64,000 nucleotides of DNA from the NCBI GenBank assembly GCA_965153455.1, contig OZ234497.1:12524001-12588000 (forward strand). The letters are read 5' to 3'. Shown here in pieces: positions 1 through 12,345 of the stretch (positions are counted from its first letter, which is position 1; each line of letters begins with the position of its first letter). Below the pieces are notes generated by a model. The model worked only from the letters and a program-made list of their open reading frames with translations. It made no database searches and was not told where the DNA came from. Origin of the DNA: Sphagnum compactum (Eukaryota > Bryophyta > Sphagnopsida > Sphagnales). The position numbers were made by a program, and so were the translations under genes.

Positions 1-1495
1 CACTTGTCTGCCTCTTTTCTCTTCGCTTTTTTTGAATCTCCAATTTGTTGTCTCCCTTTCCAGACTTTCAAATGAATTTCCATAAACGTTACAAAAATAT
101 TTTCTTTTCTTTTCCTCCATCTTTTGAAATCGAAAAATGTGGCGAATTTTTCAAAAAAAGTTTTTGAATTTAAAATAGAAAAATAAAATATCCAAAATTT
201 TCCGAATTTTTTGGTAACATAAAACGAATTTTTTTTGTCAGAAAATCAAATCCTGGATACAAACTCTTGGATTGTGCAACTAATAATAATTTGTTTTTGG
301 TAATTCAAATCAAGGTACTTTTTTTATTATTTATTATTTTTTCCTTCTTTTATCTGACTATGAATGGAGTAGGAGAAAATGAAGGCCCAAATTTCCACCT
401 CAGAAATTTCTTCCATTTAAAAATTTCAAATCAACTTGTACCAAAAAAAAAAACACACCTTATAAGGAAAAAATGGTTTTTTGGGGGGAATTTAAATGAG
501 TGTAAATGTGTGGATAATAATGGGAGTTTAAGTATTTAAATGAGTAAGAGCTCTCAAATGATCTGCTGGTGGAGCTTTGCCACATTGAGCTGTCTGAAAT
601 TTTCCCAATTGCCCCCACTCAAGAATGCACCAATGAAAGTGGTGGCAATTGCAAAGGCTAAAAACTCATACATGAGCTAACCCAAGAGTTCCACTTGTTT
701 TTTCCTTTGAAGTTGCAGCTGCTCATTTTCCAACTTCCTCACATTCATTTTCACATTTCAGAAATTACATGGTTTCATCCTAATTTGAAGAACCACATTC
801 TGACTTAGTTTTTTTTAATAAAATAAGTACTCAAATCTGGTCATTTTGAGTGCCATATTTAGGGTACATTCATTGAATATCATGTCTAAGTTTTTTTTTT
901 TTTGGGTTGGTCAATGAAAGTGTCGGATTTATCCTTGTGCAGCTCTTGCAAGTTCTACATGAGCTCGATTTAAATTTGTTATCTTTTCATCTCTTGCTTT
1001 GAGATTTGGACTGAACTTTTTCTACCAAAGACTTTTGAGTGCATAGACTTTGAATCCCACAATTGGTTTTAGAACACAAGTAGATTTGACCAATTTTTTT
1101 TGACTAAAGTAAAGAGGAGAGCTAAAATGGCTATAGAAAGGGCTTAGGTTCTAAGTGGTTAAGAGGAGCTTGGTATGCCAATCAAAATCAACCAAAGCCC
1201 ATTATACATACAAAACTTTGTGTATTTGAAACACTCAAGGAACAATATATGAAGTAAGGCTTGGGGAAAATGCCAAATGCCTTCACTTACACTTTTAGCA
1301 AGCTCTAGGTAGTGGAATAAGAGCATGCCCAATGGAAACCTGCCCTGCGAAGACTATTTGAAGATTCACTTGGAGGGCCTCATTTTGGAGTGTCTTTGTA
1401 GGGAGCAATGTGCCCGAACGTCAACACTGCAAAGACACCCCTATCTTTTGTGAGCATCTCTAGTCCCCCACCATTGTGCTTCCCTCACCATTGTG
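1..1495. other. AT-rich intergenic DNA, no gene seen
   Basis: No coding region or recognisable repeat is supported here. The first 250 bases are rich in A and T runs with scattered GAATTTTT and GGCGAATTTTT words that also occur near 15.2, 20.4 and 61.7 kb. The only open frame (around 267-539) is low-complexity and starts from a non-ATG codon, so I do not call it a gene. Confidence 0.6.
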
Positions 1496-1499
1496 CTTT

Positions 1500-1782
1500 T
1501 GCTTTATGAACATAACACATAGCAATACACAAATAGTTGAAGGTCTACATGAAAACACAACAACACACAACCACAAATTGTTGTGCTTTTTCTTTTACAA
1601 ACACATAGTAACAAGCAAATAATTGAATTTTTACACAAACATATAACAACACATAAACACAACAAAACACATGAACACTCAAGCTTCTACCATAGATCCT
1701 ATCCCAAGCAACATGCAACACTTGAGCTTCTACCATAGGTCTCATTTCAAACAATGTGCAACATTTGAACTTCTATGCATTT
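1500..1782. repeat. Short imperfect tandem duplications
   Basis: Two local tandem repeats are visible. From about 1507 a roughly 91-bp unit containing ACACATAG...CAAATA is followed by a diverged second copy. From about 1681 a 43-bp unit containing GAGCTTCTACCATA is repeated about 2.4 times (starts near 1681, 1724 and 1767). They are A/C-rich on the plus strand. No function can be inferred. Confidence 0.6.
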
Positions 1783-2005
1783 GAATATGGAAGCTTGGAG
1801 AAATCACTTGGTTGCACAAAGTACAAGTGTATAAAACGTAGGGCATTGCCCATGATTGGATCTCGAGAAACAATAAAAAAAACTTTTGCAAAGTTCTCGT
1901 TCTTCCTTTGTGCAAAAGTTCTCTCCCTTGTGTCATTTTGTGCCAACATTCCTACCTTCAATTAGAGCCATCATTCTTGAGTTGCCATTTTTAGTTACCA
2001 CTCTT

Positions 2006-2046
2006 GCGCAATGTACAAACTAAAAGCGCAATGTACAAACTAAAAT
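2006..2046. repeat. 20-bp tandem duplication
   Basis: The word GCGCAATGTACAAACTAAAA occurs twice head to tail, starting at 2006 and 2026. The copies are identical, so this is a recent slippage-type duplication. Confidence 0.8.
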
Positions 2047-5000
2047 TTGGAGCCCTACATATGTGCACACTTTTGTATGGTCTTGACGAATTTTTGACGG
2101 GCCCATGAATATTTTTTGTCATGCCAATCCATCATTTGGGTGAAAAAACTCACATTAGATCCTTAAACCCTCACTATGGCACTAACGTGCAATTTGCAAT
2201 AGATTGTTGGCCATGCTCTAACCCATTCCATATTACAAAACTTGTGCAATTGGCAAAGGCTACTTCCTCGATTGGCAATAAAATTGAATATTGAATTTGA
2301 TGATATTGTCTAACAAGTGGCATGGTGTAAAACCTTTCAATGCTAATATCTACAAATTTCATGTGACCATTTTAAAGTGCACAATGGAACAAGTTTGATA
2401 GTATTAAATCCTTTAGTCACAAAATCCCCACCCAAAATCCCATTGTTTTAGACTTAAACACTTTCAATTTTAGATCCATTACAAAATTTAAAATTTAAAA
2501 CTTCACCAATGAACCATGTTAAATTATCAACTTTTAATCATCTTTAGCAATTATTTGAAGGTGACTTTTTATCTTGTCTAAGGTGAAAACACATTAGAGA
2601 TGCCACAAATTATAGTCCCAAAATTGTTTTACAACATTTTATTTTATTTTTTAAAAATGCATTTTCACAAATGGAGTTATGATTGTGAATTTTGAAGATA
2701 TTTGATTAGCTTGGAACTTGAGCTAACCATTTTTGAAAAAATCAAATAAAATGATGGAGATTTAAAAATCTATGAATATATTTATCGCAAAATTATATAC
2801 ATCACAAAGTATGAAAAATTAAAAATACATTTCAAAAGTAGGGTTACAAGTGATATTTTGGGTGATGCAATATGGATACAAACTACTAAATTCCATTGAT
2901 ATTGATAAGTTCATCAAATTCACCTAATGCATGTAGCTCATCAAATGCATTTGTTTTGTTCATAAGTCATAAAGGCATTATGATTTTATTTTTCTTTAAA
3001 AAAACCCTTTGAAATGAGAAAATAACACATATATGAAGGGGGCAATATGTGTGTTTGTCATTTAACTTCTTTTCATGAACGTGGCATGGAACCAAAATTA
3101 TGGATGTCCTAGCATCACAAAATGGTATCAAATTAGATGTGATATACAATGTATATGTTGTATATTTTTAGATCTTGATTATTGGATCAAAATTAAAGTG
3201 ATTGCAAATTAAAGTTATTATAAATCACTTTACATTTTGACCATTGGATTGGAATAAAACAATTCAAATTGTTTGCATAAAACTATATGTTGCAAAAAAC
3301 ACTATAGATACCATAATTATTTTAAACACTTTACGAAGTTTACCTAAAGTGGGGTAACCCTAGTGTGTTTTTACCTTCATGCATTAATAAAATTTTAACT
3401 ACAAAAGAGCATATAAATTCAAAAAAGTCATATTCCATTCACGAATAATAAGAAATTTGAGTATTCATACCACACATAGCAATGGCTGGATGGCTAAAGT
3501 GTTTTAAATGGCTTTTCTTCACATTCAAGAATCCATGTTTAAGTTGGTTATGAAATCAAATGCTTTGGATGGGATGGCTAAACTTGCATATGTGAATCAT
3601 TTCATGCACTTTTAACACATTTTTTAAACATCCAATATGCTTTCTTGTTCTTTTCCGAAGTATTTCAAATTGGCAATGATTGCCATGGTACAAGTCATTG
3701 GGAGCACAAAAGATGAGCAATGCTTAAATTTTTTGGTTTCTACAAGTTCAACTTGCACAATCAACTCAATTTAACAACATGGGTTTAGTCATTAGAATGT
3801 TATCCTAGAAGTTCCATAACTTTTCATGAAAGTCTTGTTTAGAATCGACCATAGTTCAAATCACTTCTTTACAAGAAAACCATTGGTTGAAGGAATTGGT
3901 AGACATCCCTAAGAGGCCACTCATTGTATATTTTAGGAAGTACCTAAGGTAAACACATATTTTTTATGGGGTATTGATTTTAATTTCCATCCATCCAATA
4001 ATTATTTAATTTTGTAATATGCACAAAATTTATTCAGCAAATTATTTTTAAAATATTTGACTATAGTCATCAAATATTTGACATTTTATTAACATAAAAA
4101 TAAAAATAATTTAAAAGTGATATATTTTATTAATTATTTGAAACAACTTCCTTCAAAGCTTCAACATTGTTTTTGTTGTGTGGCCAATATGAAGTTGGCA
4201 AGGTAGGAATCACATATCCTACCAACTTGAAAGCCGGAACCCCTAAATCACAATGGCCACTTCATTCAATTCCAATCTTCCATTCATCTAGGCTTCATCC
4301 AAATCTAGCCTACCTTTTTATTTGATTATAGGCTAAATGACACATGTCCTACAATGCCTTTCACATTCTTGTGCCCCTATTATTAATATTAGATTAAAAA
4401 AGAAACTATATTTATAACTTATATTTATTTAAATGAAATACTTGATAATTAGGGTATGCAATTGTATTTTGAAATGTATCTATATATATATATATTGCAC
4501 ACCATTTGGAAAATGGAAGTAGGCTCTTTAAGTAGATATGAGACCATGAAAGAATTGATAATTGATAATTTTGGTTCTTTGATTTCTTGTAGTTTTGGAA
4601 TTTCTTTGATTTAAAAAAGTAATAAGTAGCAACCAACTCCCTTGCCACCACCCCACTCCCAACCCCTAATGCTTCTTTGATTTTGGGTATCCCCCCAAAT
4701 ACCTAAAACTAATGGTTATTTTAAAAAATCATATAACCACCTAGCATTGGTGCAAACCTTTGCCTTTCAAAAATGGATCATAAATAGTTTTCATTTATAT
4801 GGCCCATGTAACCTTGCCTTGTGAATAAATCCTCCTTGGACACACCATCAACATTTTGGTTAATCTTGACAAGATGATGTGTTGACACAAGATTGGTCAA
4901 ATTTATGTTGAAATAATGTTGAACAATAATGTTTAAACAATGCTTTACATTGTTTCATAGTGTTGAAAAACATTGAAAGGTATTTACAACCTATTTGATT

Positions 5001-5934
5001 ACTTTCAAACTTATCCAAATGCTACACTAATATATTAAAAACATTATTTTACAAATGCAACACACATTTTCAACACTAAATTAGTGAAATTTGAAAACAT
5101 GTTAGATAAACATTGGTGACATCAAAATTATCTTCTTTGACTATGTTTACACCCTAATGTATGTGGAGGACACTTTACCTACATCAAAATTGTTGCCTTA
5201 ATAGACGATGGCACCTTATGACAACAAAACAAAAAAGTAACATAGAAAGGGTTCAAATTTATAAGATTAATTTTACATTAAATCCCTACTAACACATAAG
5301 TAAAAAAACTCAAACTGAATTCCCACACAACACCCATACACAATCCAAAACATCAACAACATACAAGAGATGAAACTTTACATGTTTTGGGTTAAGATAA
5401 TCTAGGTTCTTAAAGCTTGGTGATTTTTATGTGGGTTACACTGAATGTAACTATAGATCTTGCCTTATGAGGATTGTTCACCAAAGACACATAAGTTTGC
5501 TTTTATGAACATTTTCATAAACAAAATGACATAAGTTTATTGAGACATGAGTTCATACAAAAGGGTTATTTTTTAAGCTTAATAACAAACTAGCAATGTG
5601 AAATCATGAAAGGGAAAATGAACCTAAAGCTCCACCTATAACTCTTTACATACTTGAAAGGAGGATAAGATAAATTATCAACCCCATTCATCTACATAAA
5701 TGATGATAAAAATTCTAAAAGGTTAATAGTCATCAATAGTAATAATAGTTATGGACAAATTACTAAAGTATTTAGAACTTTTATCCTCATGAAGTGATAG
5801 TAATTAATTCCAATCTTGCATTTTGGAGAAGTTCCATAGGTGAAGAACTTTATCCATTGTAAAACATAAGACAAATCTTACAATGAATTTAAACATACAT
5901 AGATCACAAGGTGAAAGATGCCCAAAGGGATTTT
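2047..5934. other. AT-rich intergenic DNA, no gene seen
   Basis: No exon, RNA gene or clear mobile-element coding sequence is recognisable on either strand. There is a short (TA)n run near 4482-4496 and a small hairpin near 4190-4225 (GGTAGGA...TCCTACC). Open frames are under 80 codons and of biased composition. Confidence 0.6.
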
Positions 5935-6009
5935 ATGCCTAGTCTTTAAGAATGGGAAGGATCTTATTTGAGTAGGATAAGATCCCTCACATTCTTAACA
6001 AGTAAGCAT
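5935..6009. repeat. Long-stem hairpin, family member 1
   Basis: An inverted repeat of about 33-bp arms with only a short loop. The left arm carries TTAAGAATGGGAAGGATCTTA and the right arm is its near complement, with roughly six mismatches or wobbles. The outer ends (ATGC...GCAT) also pair. A second hairpin with the same core lies at 23626-23706, and both are preceded by the word AGATCACAAGGTG. This could be a miniature foldback element or a small-RNA precursor; the sequence alone does not decide. Confidence 0.7.
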
Positions 6010-8149
6010 AAGGACCTTCCTCTTTTCTAGGAAAGATATTCACAATTATAAGGTGCCTTCCAAGTACATTAGGAAATTTTTAATGTTGTATTGGTATATT
6101 AGTGTTGGATTGGTATCATCAATGGTATGTGCAAGGGTATTGAAAAACTATACAATGACAAATATTTGTGTGAGGGTTGTTTTGATTTCGTGATAACTTG
6201 TTTCACTATTGTGGGGGGTAGTTGCACACTAAGGTGAACAGAAAATGACACATGTGGAGTCCATAAATCACAAAGAAAATGGCTTCCGGTAGGGTATCAA
6301 CTTTGTTTTTAATATTTTAATGGATCTTTAAATCGTTGTATTCTAAATTTTCTATTTGACACAAAGGATGTACTATACGAGCTTCCTTTCTTATGAAAGA
6401 GATGTTCACATGTCTTTGGTTTTAATAACTTATGGACTTTTATGTAGATTAGTAGTTTAATGAGGATTCATTAAATTAAATTTGAAAGTTTGCATGTTCA
6501 ACCCTTAATTTAACATTGCAATAACACCATGATCATACTAAAAAAAAAACATATTTTTCATTTATAAATTGTCTAATATGAGTCCATAAATGTTTTCTAT
6601 GGATTGTCACTTGGGATGTTGCATCACTTCAAAAGTACATCCCATGATGAAATGATGACATCTTATTACCAAAAAATTTCTCTATTTCTATTAATATGTT
6701 ATATTTGTTATATGGGTCCCTTCCAAACATTAAAGGTGGTTCCAGTGTGTATTGTAACAAGCTACCCATGCAAAAACTTTCTATGATAATCCATTTATGA
6801 ACTATCTAGTGTGTAGTCACCGTAGGGTTTTCTCATCGGGTTAATGATTGTGGTGATGTTTTCCTTTGGTTGACTTCTCACTTTGTGTGAAACAACTAAC
6901 AAGGTTCAATGGTTAGGGTTATTGTATTTTTTTTGTATTGATCTTACCATGATTCACACAACAAGTTTTCTGCATGTTGTTGCCATCATTGATTACATTG
7001 TGACATATTCTTAATCTTAATGAAGACACTCCAAGCCTTTCATTTTCCCATATTCCCTTTTGTTTCGTTTTTTTTGGTTGTGAGGCTTTGGTTTATGAAT
7101 GATGTTCTATTGAATCAATGAGCTTCTAATCTTGGTGGAAAAACTTGAAGACTTTGAACTTTTCACATTTTTTCTTTTGCACTTTGCATATTTTGTTGTG
7201 GTTATATATGAGGCACCAAGCTTGCAATCCTAGCATGGGAAAACCCTTTCTTCAGGTTACATTTTGTTGTTTTTGTTTTCTCAATTGCACACTTTCAAGC
7301 TTTATTATTTTTTACTAGTTTTGAATTTGAAAGTATGGAAGATGATGACACTCCTTTAACATATTGTTTGATTTCGTGAGATAATGGGATGAGGATGGGG
7401 AAACAAATTACAAGCAAATTTGTACTACAACTTGTAAAACTGCCCAAAAAATTGTTGTTATACAAGACAAGGCAATTTGGAGGTTGTTTGTTTTCTATAC
7501 AAGTAGAAACAATCACTTAGTGCAATGTTAAATGATTTTTTGGCCAAGAAGTTGGTGTTGGAGTTATCTAAGTGATACATTCCCTTACTAGATTCTAAAC
7601 TCTTAGAGCACAACCAGATTTTGCAAGGGGGTTGTGCAATCTATTCATTTTTGTGTAATCACAGTTCAATTCCATGGAAAAACATGTCAAAATGAACATG
7701 TTGTTCAAATGGGAACCTATACAAATTTGATAATTAGGAGGAAATAATAACTCAAGTGGTGGATTTGGACATCAAAGTGGGAAGAAACAAAAGTTGGTAT
7801 ACCTTTTTTACCATAATTCACTATTTTGGAAGTGAAAATCTTTACAAATTAAAAAATGGTCAAACTCACATTCAATTTGTTGAAGATTTGATCTTGTTCA
7901 CAGCAAAAGGGAATGAAGTTTTGTTTACTAATATTAACTATTGCAATGTATGGCCAAATTCACTTTATGTTTCATTAGATTTTGAATGAACTTGGACAAA
8001 TTTATCATGGTGAAAGTGACCAACCCCATAATGAATAGGGATCAATGGCTACAAACATGTAGTGAATTCATTAATACCTAATTAAAATCACTAATAACTA
8101 ATTCATTAGGCTACCACCCTAATTCCTAAATTAGATTAAGGTCTAGGAA
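6010..8149. other. AT-rich intergenic DNA, no gene seen
   Basis: Nothing convincing is seen. A 77-codon open frame at 7756-7989 (+) starts at a non-ATG codon and has a fairly ordinary residue composition. It might be a transposon-protein remnant, but I cannot assign it to a family. Confidence 0.55.
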
Positions 8150-9530
8150 TTAAGGTAATTTGAGTAGGTTAATGTAGGTTAACTAAGGTAATTTGAGTGG
8201 GCTACTTAAACATGGGCCTACCTAGGGGTTTTTTAAGCTATCTACATGCTGCTTTGTAGGCTACCTATGGGTTACTAAATCTACTTAAGGGCTACCTAAA
8301 GGGCCTACTTAAAGACAACATAGGCCTACTAGGGGTTATTATAGGCTAGCCTAGGGGTTATGTAATGCATTTTATTTATTTTAAAGGCTATGTAACCTAC
8401 ATAGTGGCTATTGTAAACTATTTTAGGGGCTACTTTAGGGCCTATCATAAGGTACCCTAGGCACTATGTAGGCTACCCTAAGGGTTATGCATGTTAATTA
8501 TTTGAAGGCTATCACTATTACACAACCATGTCTTTTATGCCCTTAGCATTGTGACTACAATAATTGATGTGACTAAATTTTTTTTATCCAAAATGATCAA
8601 TGATTATTACAAGAACATGTATTTTCAAGCCATCAAATTTGACTACCTTTTTTTTTTTGATTGAAAATTTTGTGAATTTGATGAAAGGCTTTAGTTGCTA
8701 AAATGACATGTTTATTTTGATTAGTTCAATTGACTAAAACGATAATTTTGACTATTAATCAAATGTGACATTTAATCAAATTGACCAAATAATGGACATT
8801 TCTAATAAAAAAAGGTTAAGACAACTATCAAACGAAACATTCCAACTTCACTTTTAAATCATATTTATAATTAATTAAATAAAATTTTAATTATCTAGGG
8901 TCATTTTGGTTACTCAACTTGACCATTTGACGTTTTGTTGTCATTTTGACTAAATAGGTATGTAGGCCTTAAATAGGTAGGTCAATAGGTAGGTAGGTAG
9001 GTAGGTAGGTACATAAGTAGTAGGTGAATGGGTACCTAGGTTAAGTAGCTAGGTTAGCTAGGTTAGTAAGGTAGATATTTTAGATTAGGTAGGTAGGTAG
9101 GTAGGTAAGTAAATATGTAGTAGGTGAGTGGGTACATAGGTATGTACTATGTATGCTAAGTACATAGGCTTGGTACTTAATTTGGCTAAGCTAAATAGTT
9201 GGATTAGCTACGTAGAGATGTTAGTTTAGGTACGTAGGCTACATACTTAAGTTAGGTAGCTAGTCTAAAAACGTAAATTAAGGTACCTAATTAAGTTAGG
9301 CTAAATAGTTATGTTAATTAGGTAGATATGTTAGGCTAGGTACATCGCTACATACCTAAGTTAGGTAGTTAGTTTAAAAATATATGCTAATTACCTAGGT
9401 AAGTAGGTAGGTTAAGTAAGCTAACTAGGTATTTAATTAGGTTAGTTAATTAATTTAGGTTAAACTAGGTACCTAAGCTAGGTTGATAAGTAGCCTAAGG
9501 TTGTTATGTTAGGCTTCCTTGGTAGGTCAA
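8150..9530. repeat. TAGG/CTAGG-derived simple-sequence tract
   Basis: About 1.4 kb dominated by degenerate CTAGG, TAGGT and GCTACCTA words. Pure (TAGG)n runs remain at about 8987-9010 (six units) and 9086-9106. Between them are diverged words such as TTAGGTAGCTAG, consistent with an old expanded tetranucleotide array that has mutated and been rearranged. The complementary TACC/TACCTAC composition appears again at 12000-12345. No gene is visible inside. Confidence 0.75.
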
Positions 9531-11744
9531 GAAAACAATGTTCATAATATTAAAATGGCATAAATTTATTATTCAAGTTGAAAATGTGCTGCAATGGTCA
9601 TTGGTTGAAGATTTGGTCCTTCAATGTGGGGATGAGGGGTTCAAGTTCTCACACTTGTAACCTATTTAATTAGACAACTACCTCACCTAGGTTAAATGGC
9701 TAAGCAACTACTTAGGCTAGGTTTCTAATTTAGGTGCTTATGCTAATAGGTGGGGTATGATGTTCATTTTGACTACCATTTTGATTGACAAGTAGCCAAG
9801 TTGACTAGTTGAAATAAACAACAAAAAAACTAGTGAAAGGTGTAATTTTGCAAACATGTACCAAATCAATTGAAACCATTGTTTAATTTTTTGTATTTAA
9901 CATTTAGATTAAAAAGAACTAAAAATGGAATTATTTTATACAATATTATTTTCAATATGTCGATATACATATTTAAAAATTTTTGAAATCAAAATAATGA
10001 ATAAAAAAACTCAAAAACACTTTTAAAATAATGGGCGAAAGCGTCCTCACCTCAAGGAATGGTGAAGGAACCAAAAACAATCAAATCATTTTCTTGTGCC
10101 TTTTTTTGGAAATTTCCACAATTATAAATGATTATTTTTTCATGTTTATCAATTGCATGCATTAATATATGGCTTGAAGCTTATTTTGGAATTTAAAAAA
10201 TTGAAAATTGTTAAAAAAATTGTATTCCTAATTAAAGTAGCCCCTTCAAAAATTGATAGCCTTAACTTTGGAAATTCATAATTAAATTATACTTACTCAA
10301 TTAATTGCCTAATAAAAAATTAAAAATAAAATGATTTCCAATTATTTTTTAAAAAAAATTCTAAGAAAAATTTCAAATCATGTTTCAAATTTGTGCTCAT
10401 GACCAAAAAGTTTTGAAGAAAGAAACCAATGTGACATTCTTGGAACTTTTTTTAAATGCAATGATTAGGAACATCAAAATACACAAGATTTTTTATATTA
10501 TTGAAATTTCAAAATTTGTAAAACCTAATAAATGTACTCATTTAAAAAAATTATGAAAATATTTATTTAAATGTTTCCTACAATTTTCCAAAGTTTGATG
10601 GGTTTAGGAAAATCAAGGTGTAACCTTCTAGTGGTACCACCCAAGGATGTTTTTGCTTTAATTGTAACCAGTATTTTTATAATGTAAAAGGACTCATACT
10701 TAGTTATTATTGGCAAACTTTGATGCTTAAATAATTTGGTTTTTGGTAATTTCTTATATAAACTTTCATAATAGTGACAAGTGTAAAGAACACTTGAGAA
10801 GATTTTTCTAAAAGATCCAAAAACATTCTTGAAAAAAATAGTGGTTGAAAGGGGTGGGTGTGGGTCATGAGTGAATGTTTGCATGGAATCAACTTTTGTA
10901 ATATGATTGAATGGTCAAAATGACATTCGTCACTTTTAAGGTTTTTTCAACCAAGTTTTTTAGTTAATTAAACCATCATTTGTTGTAATGAAAGGTATGT
11001 TTCTGGTCAAATTTTCCCCTTCCAAAAAGTAGGCTTGTCTTATTTAATTAAATCAATTAATTCTTTAAGTCAAATCAAAGAATGTTAGTAACACATGGAC
11101 CAAGTTATGCTTACATGGTGTTAATGCTTATTATGACATGATTAATTTTACTCACTCCATTGGAAACATGGTTTGCTACCTAGTATGTGTGTTAGATTTT
11201 AATCATTGAGAATTCTACTTATGTGCATATGTGTCAAGTGTAGGTTGTAAGCCCTTTAAGCATATAGGTAAGTAGACCTATGTAACAAACTATTCACCAT
11301 TTACCTACCTAGTATCAACTTTGATTCATGTAACTTATAGTTATATGTTTACATATTTTTCATAATGTGTGAAACTCAAAGTTGAATGTGTGTTTATATT
11401 TTTTGTTATGAAATTATTTGTCATCACATGAAGGGGTGGTTGGATGGTTAATTGCCTTGGCTTGTCGGCATGGAGGTGAATGTTTCAATTCCTTCTTGTG
11501 ACATCTTGTTCATGCCTTAAAACTTACAAGTGGCCTACATCCCTAGGGGAGGTTGGCCTTTATACATTGCCTAAGAAGCCTACATTGTATATATGGTGAG
11601 TTGTAACTGTTATAATTCATGCAACTTATCCGATAACACTCATAGTGTAGAAATGCCATGAGTTGCAAGTGATCATTGCAATTCAAAAATTGAGTTGCAA
11701 AGCCAATTACAAAACACTTTTTTTTCATAGTGGAGGTACAAATT
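9531..11744. other. AT-rich intergenic DNA with faint SINE-like sequences
   Basis: No protein gene is seen. Two short places resemble tRNA-type internal promoters: near 9590-9665 (a GGTTGAAGA-like A region and GGGGTTCAAGTTCTC as a B-box-like word), and near 11434-11500 (GGTTGGATGGTTAA followed by GTTTCAATTCC). They may be decayed tRNA-derived SINEs. The resemblance is weak, so I do not annotate them as separate elements. Confidence 0.35.
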
Positions 11745-11895
11745 TATGAATGAATGAACTTTGCATCATACCATACATCCATGTGTCAAACATGTTTTCA
11801 ACACATGATATGTATGTGTGAAACATAAAACCTATGAATGAAGGAACTTCACATGATTTTCATTACTAAATTGTTGGATGCTAAATTTGTGATGT
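11745..11895. repeat. Dispersed repeat copy A (partner near 47.2-47.4 kb)
   Basis: The sequence ATGAATGAATGAA... through TTGCAT/TCACATGATTTTCATTA... to a GTTAAG/GCTAAATTTGTGATG-like end recurs in diverged form at about 47215-47375, including TGTGTCAAA, a TGCATGATA/CACATGATA word and CATGATTTTCATTA. The two lie 35 kb apart, so this is an interspersed repeat of unknown class. Confidence 0.55.
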
Positions 11896-11989
11896 ATAGG
11901 TTACTTGAAACCATAGACTTTAGATAAATCTAGACAACATGCATACATAATGAACCATTTGAAACTATAGGTTTTAGATCAATCCAAAC

Positions 11990-12345
11990 AATAAGCCTAC
12001 TTAGGGGCTAGCTACTTACTTGCTTACAACCTAGTTACTTACCTTTTCATACCTACTTGCAACCTATTTAATAACAAGGGTATATTATGAATAAGGTGTA
12101 GGGTATTTTTAAAGTTAAAATTAACTTTTTATTAAGCTTATAAAGTATATTATATTTGTGTTTAAGTTAATAAAGGTATTAAATTTATTAATGTTATGTT
12201 AAGGGTATTACATGTGGAAATGTGTAATTGGTGGTATCGTAGTTGCAAATAATTATACATACCTACTTACTTATAACCTATTTATTTAGCAAGAACCTTC
12301 CCACTTACCTATTTACCTACCTACCTGTAACCTACCTACAAATTA
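11990..12345. repeat. TACC-rich simple-sequence tract
   Basis: The words CTTACTTACC, TACCTACCTAC and ACCTACTTAC recur in two patches (about 12000-12060 and 12255-12345), the opposite-strand equivalent of the TAGG tract at 8.15-9.53 kb. The patches flank an AT-rich segment with several TTATTAA words. Confidence 0.55.

Noticed and set aside
7756-7989. 77-codon plus-strand frame with ordinary residue composition
   Set aside because: Non-ATG start, no recognised family, no neighbouring exons; possible transposon remnant but unsupported.
9590-9665. tRNA gene or SINE with A and B boxes
   Set aside because: The B-box-like word GGTTCAAGTT departs from consensus and no cloverleaf forms around it; kept only as a faint resemblance.
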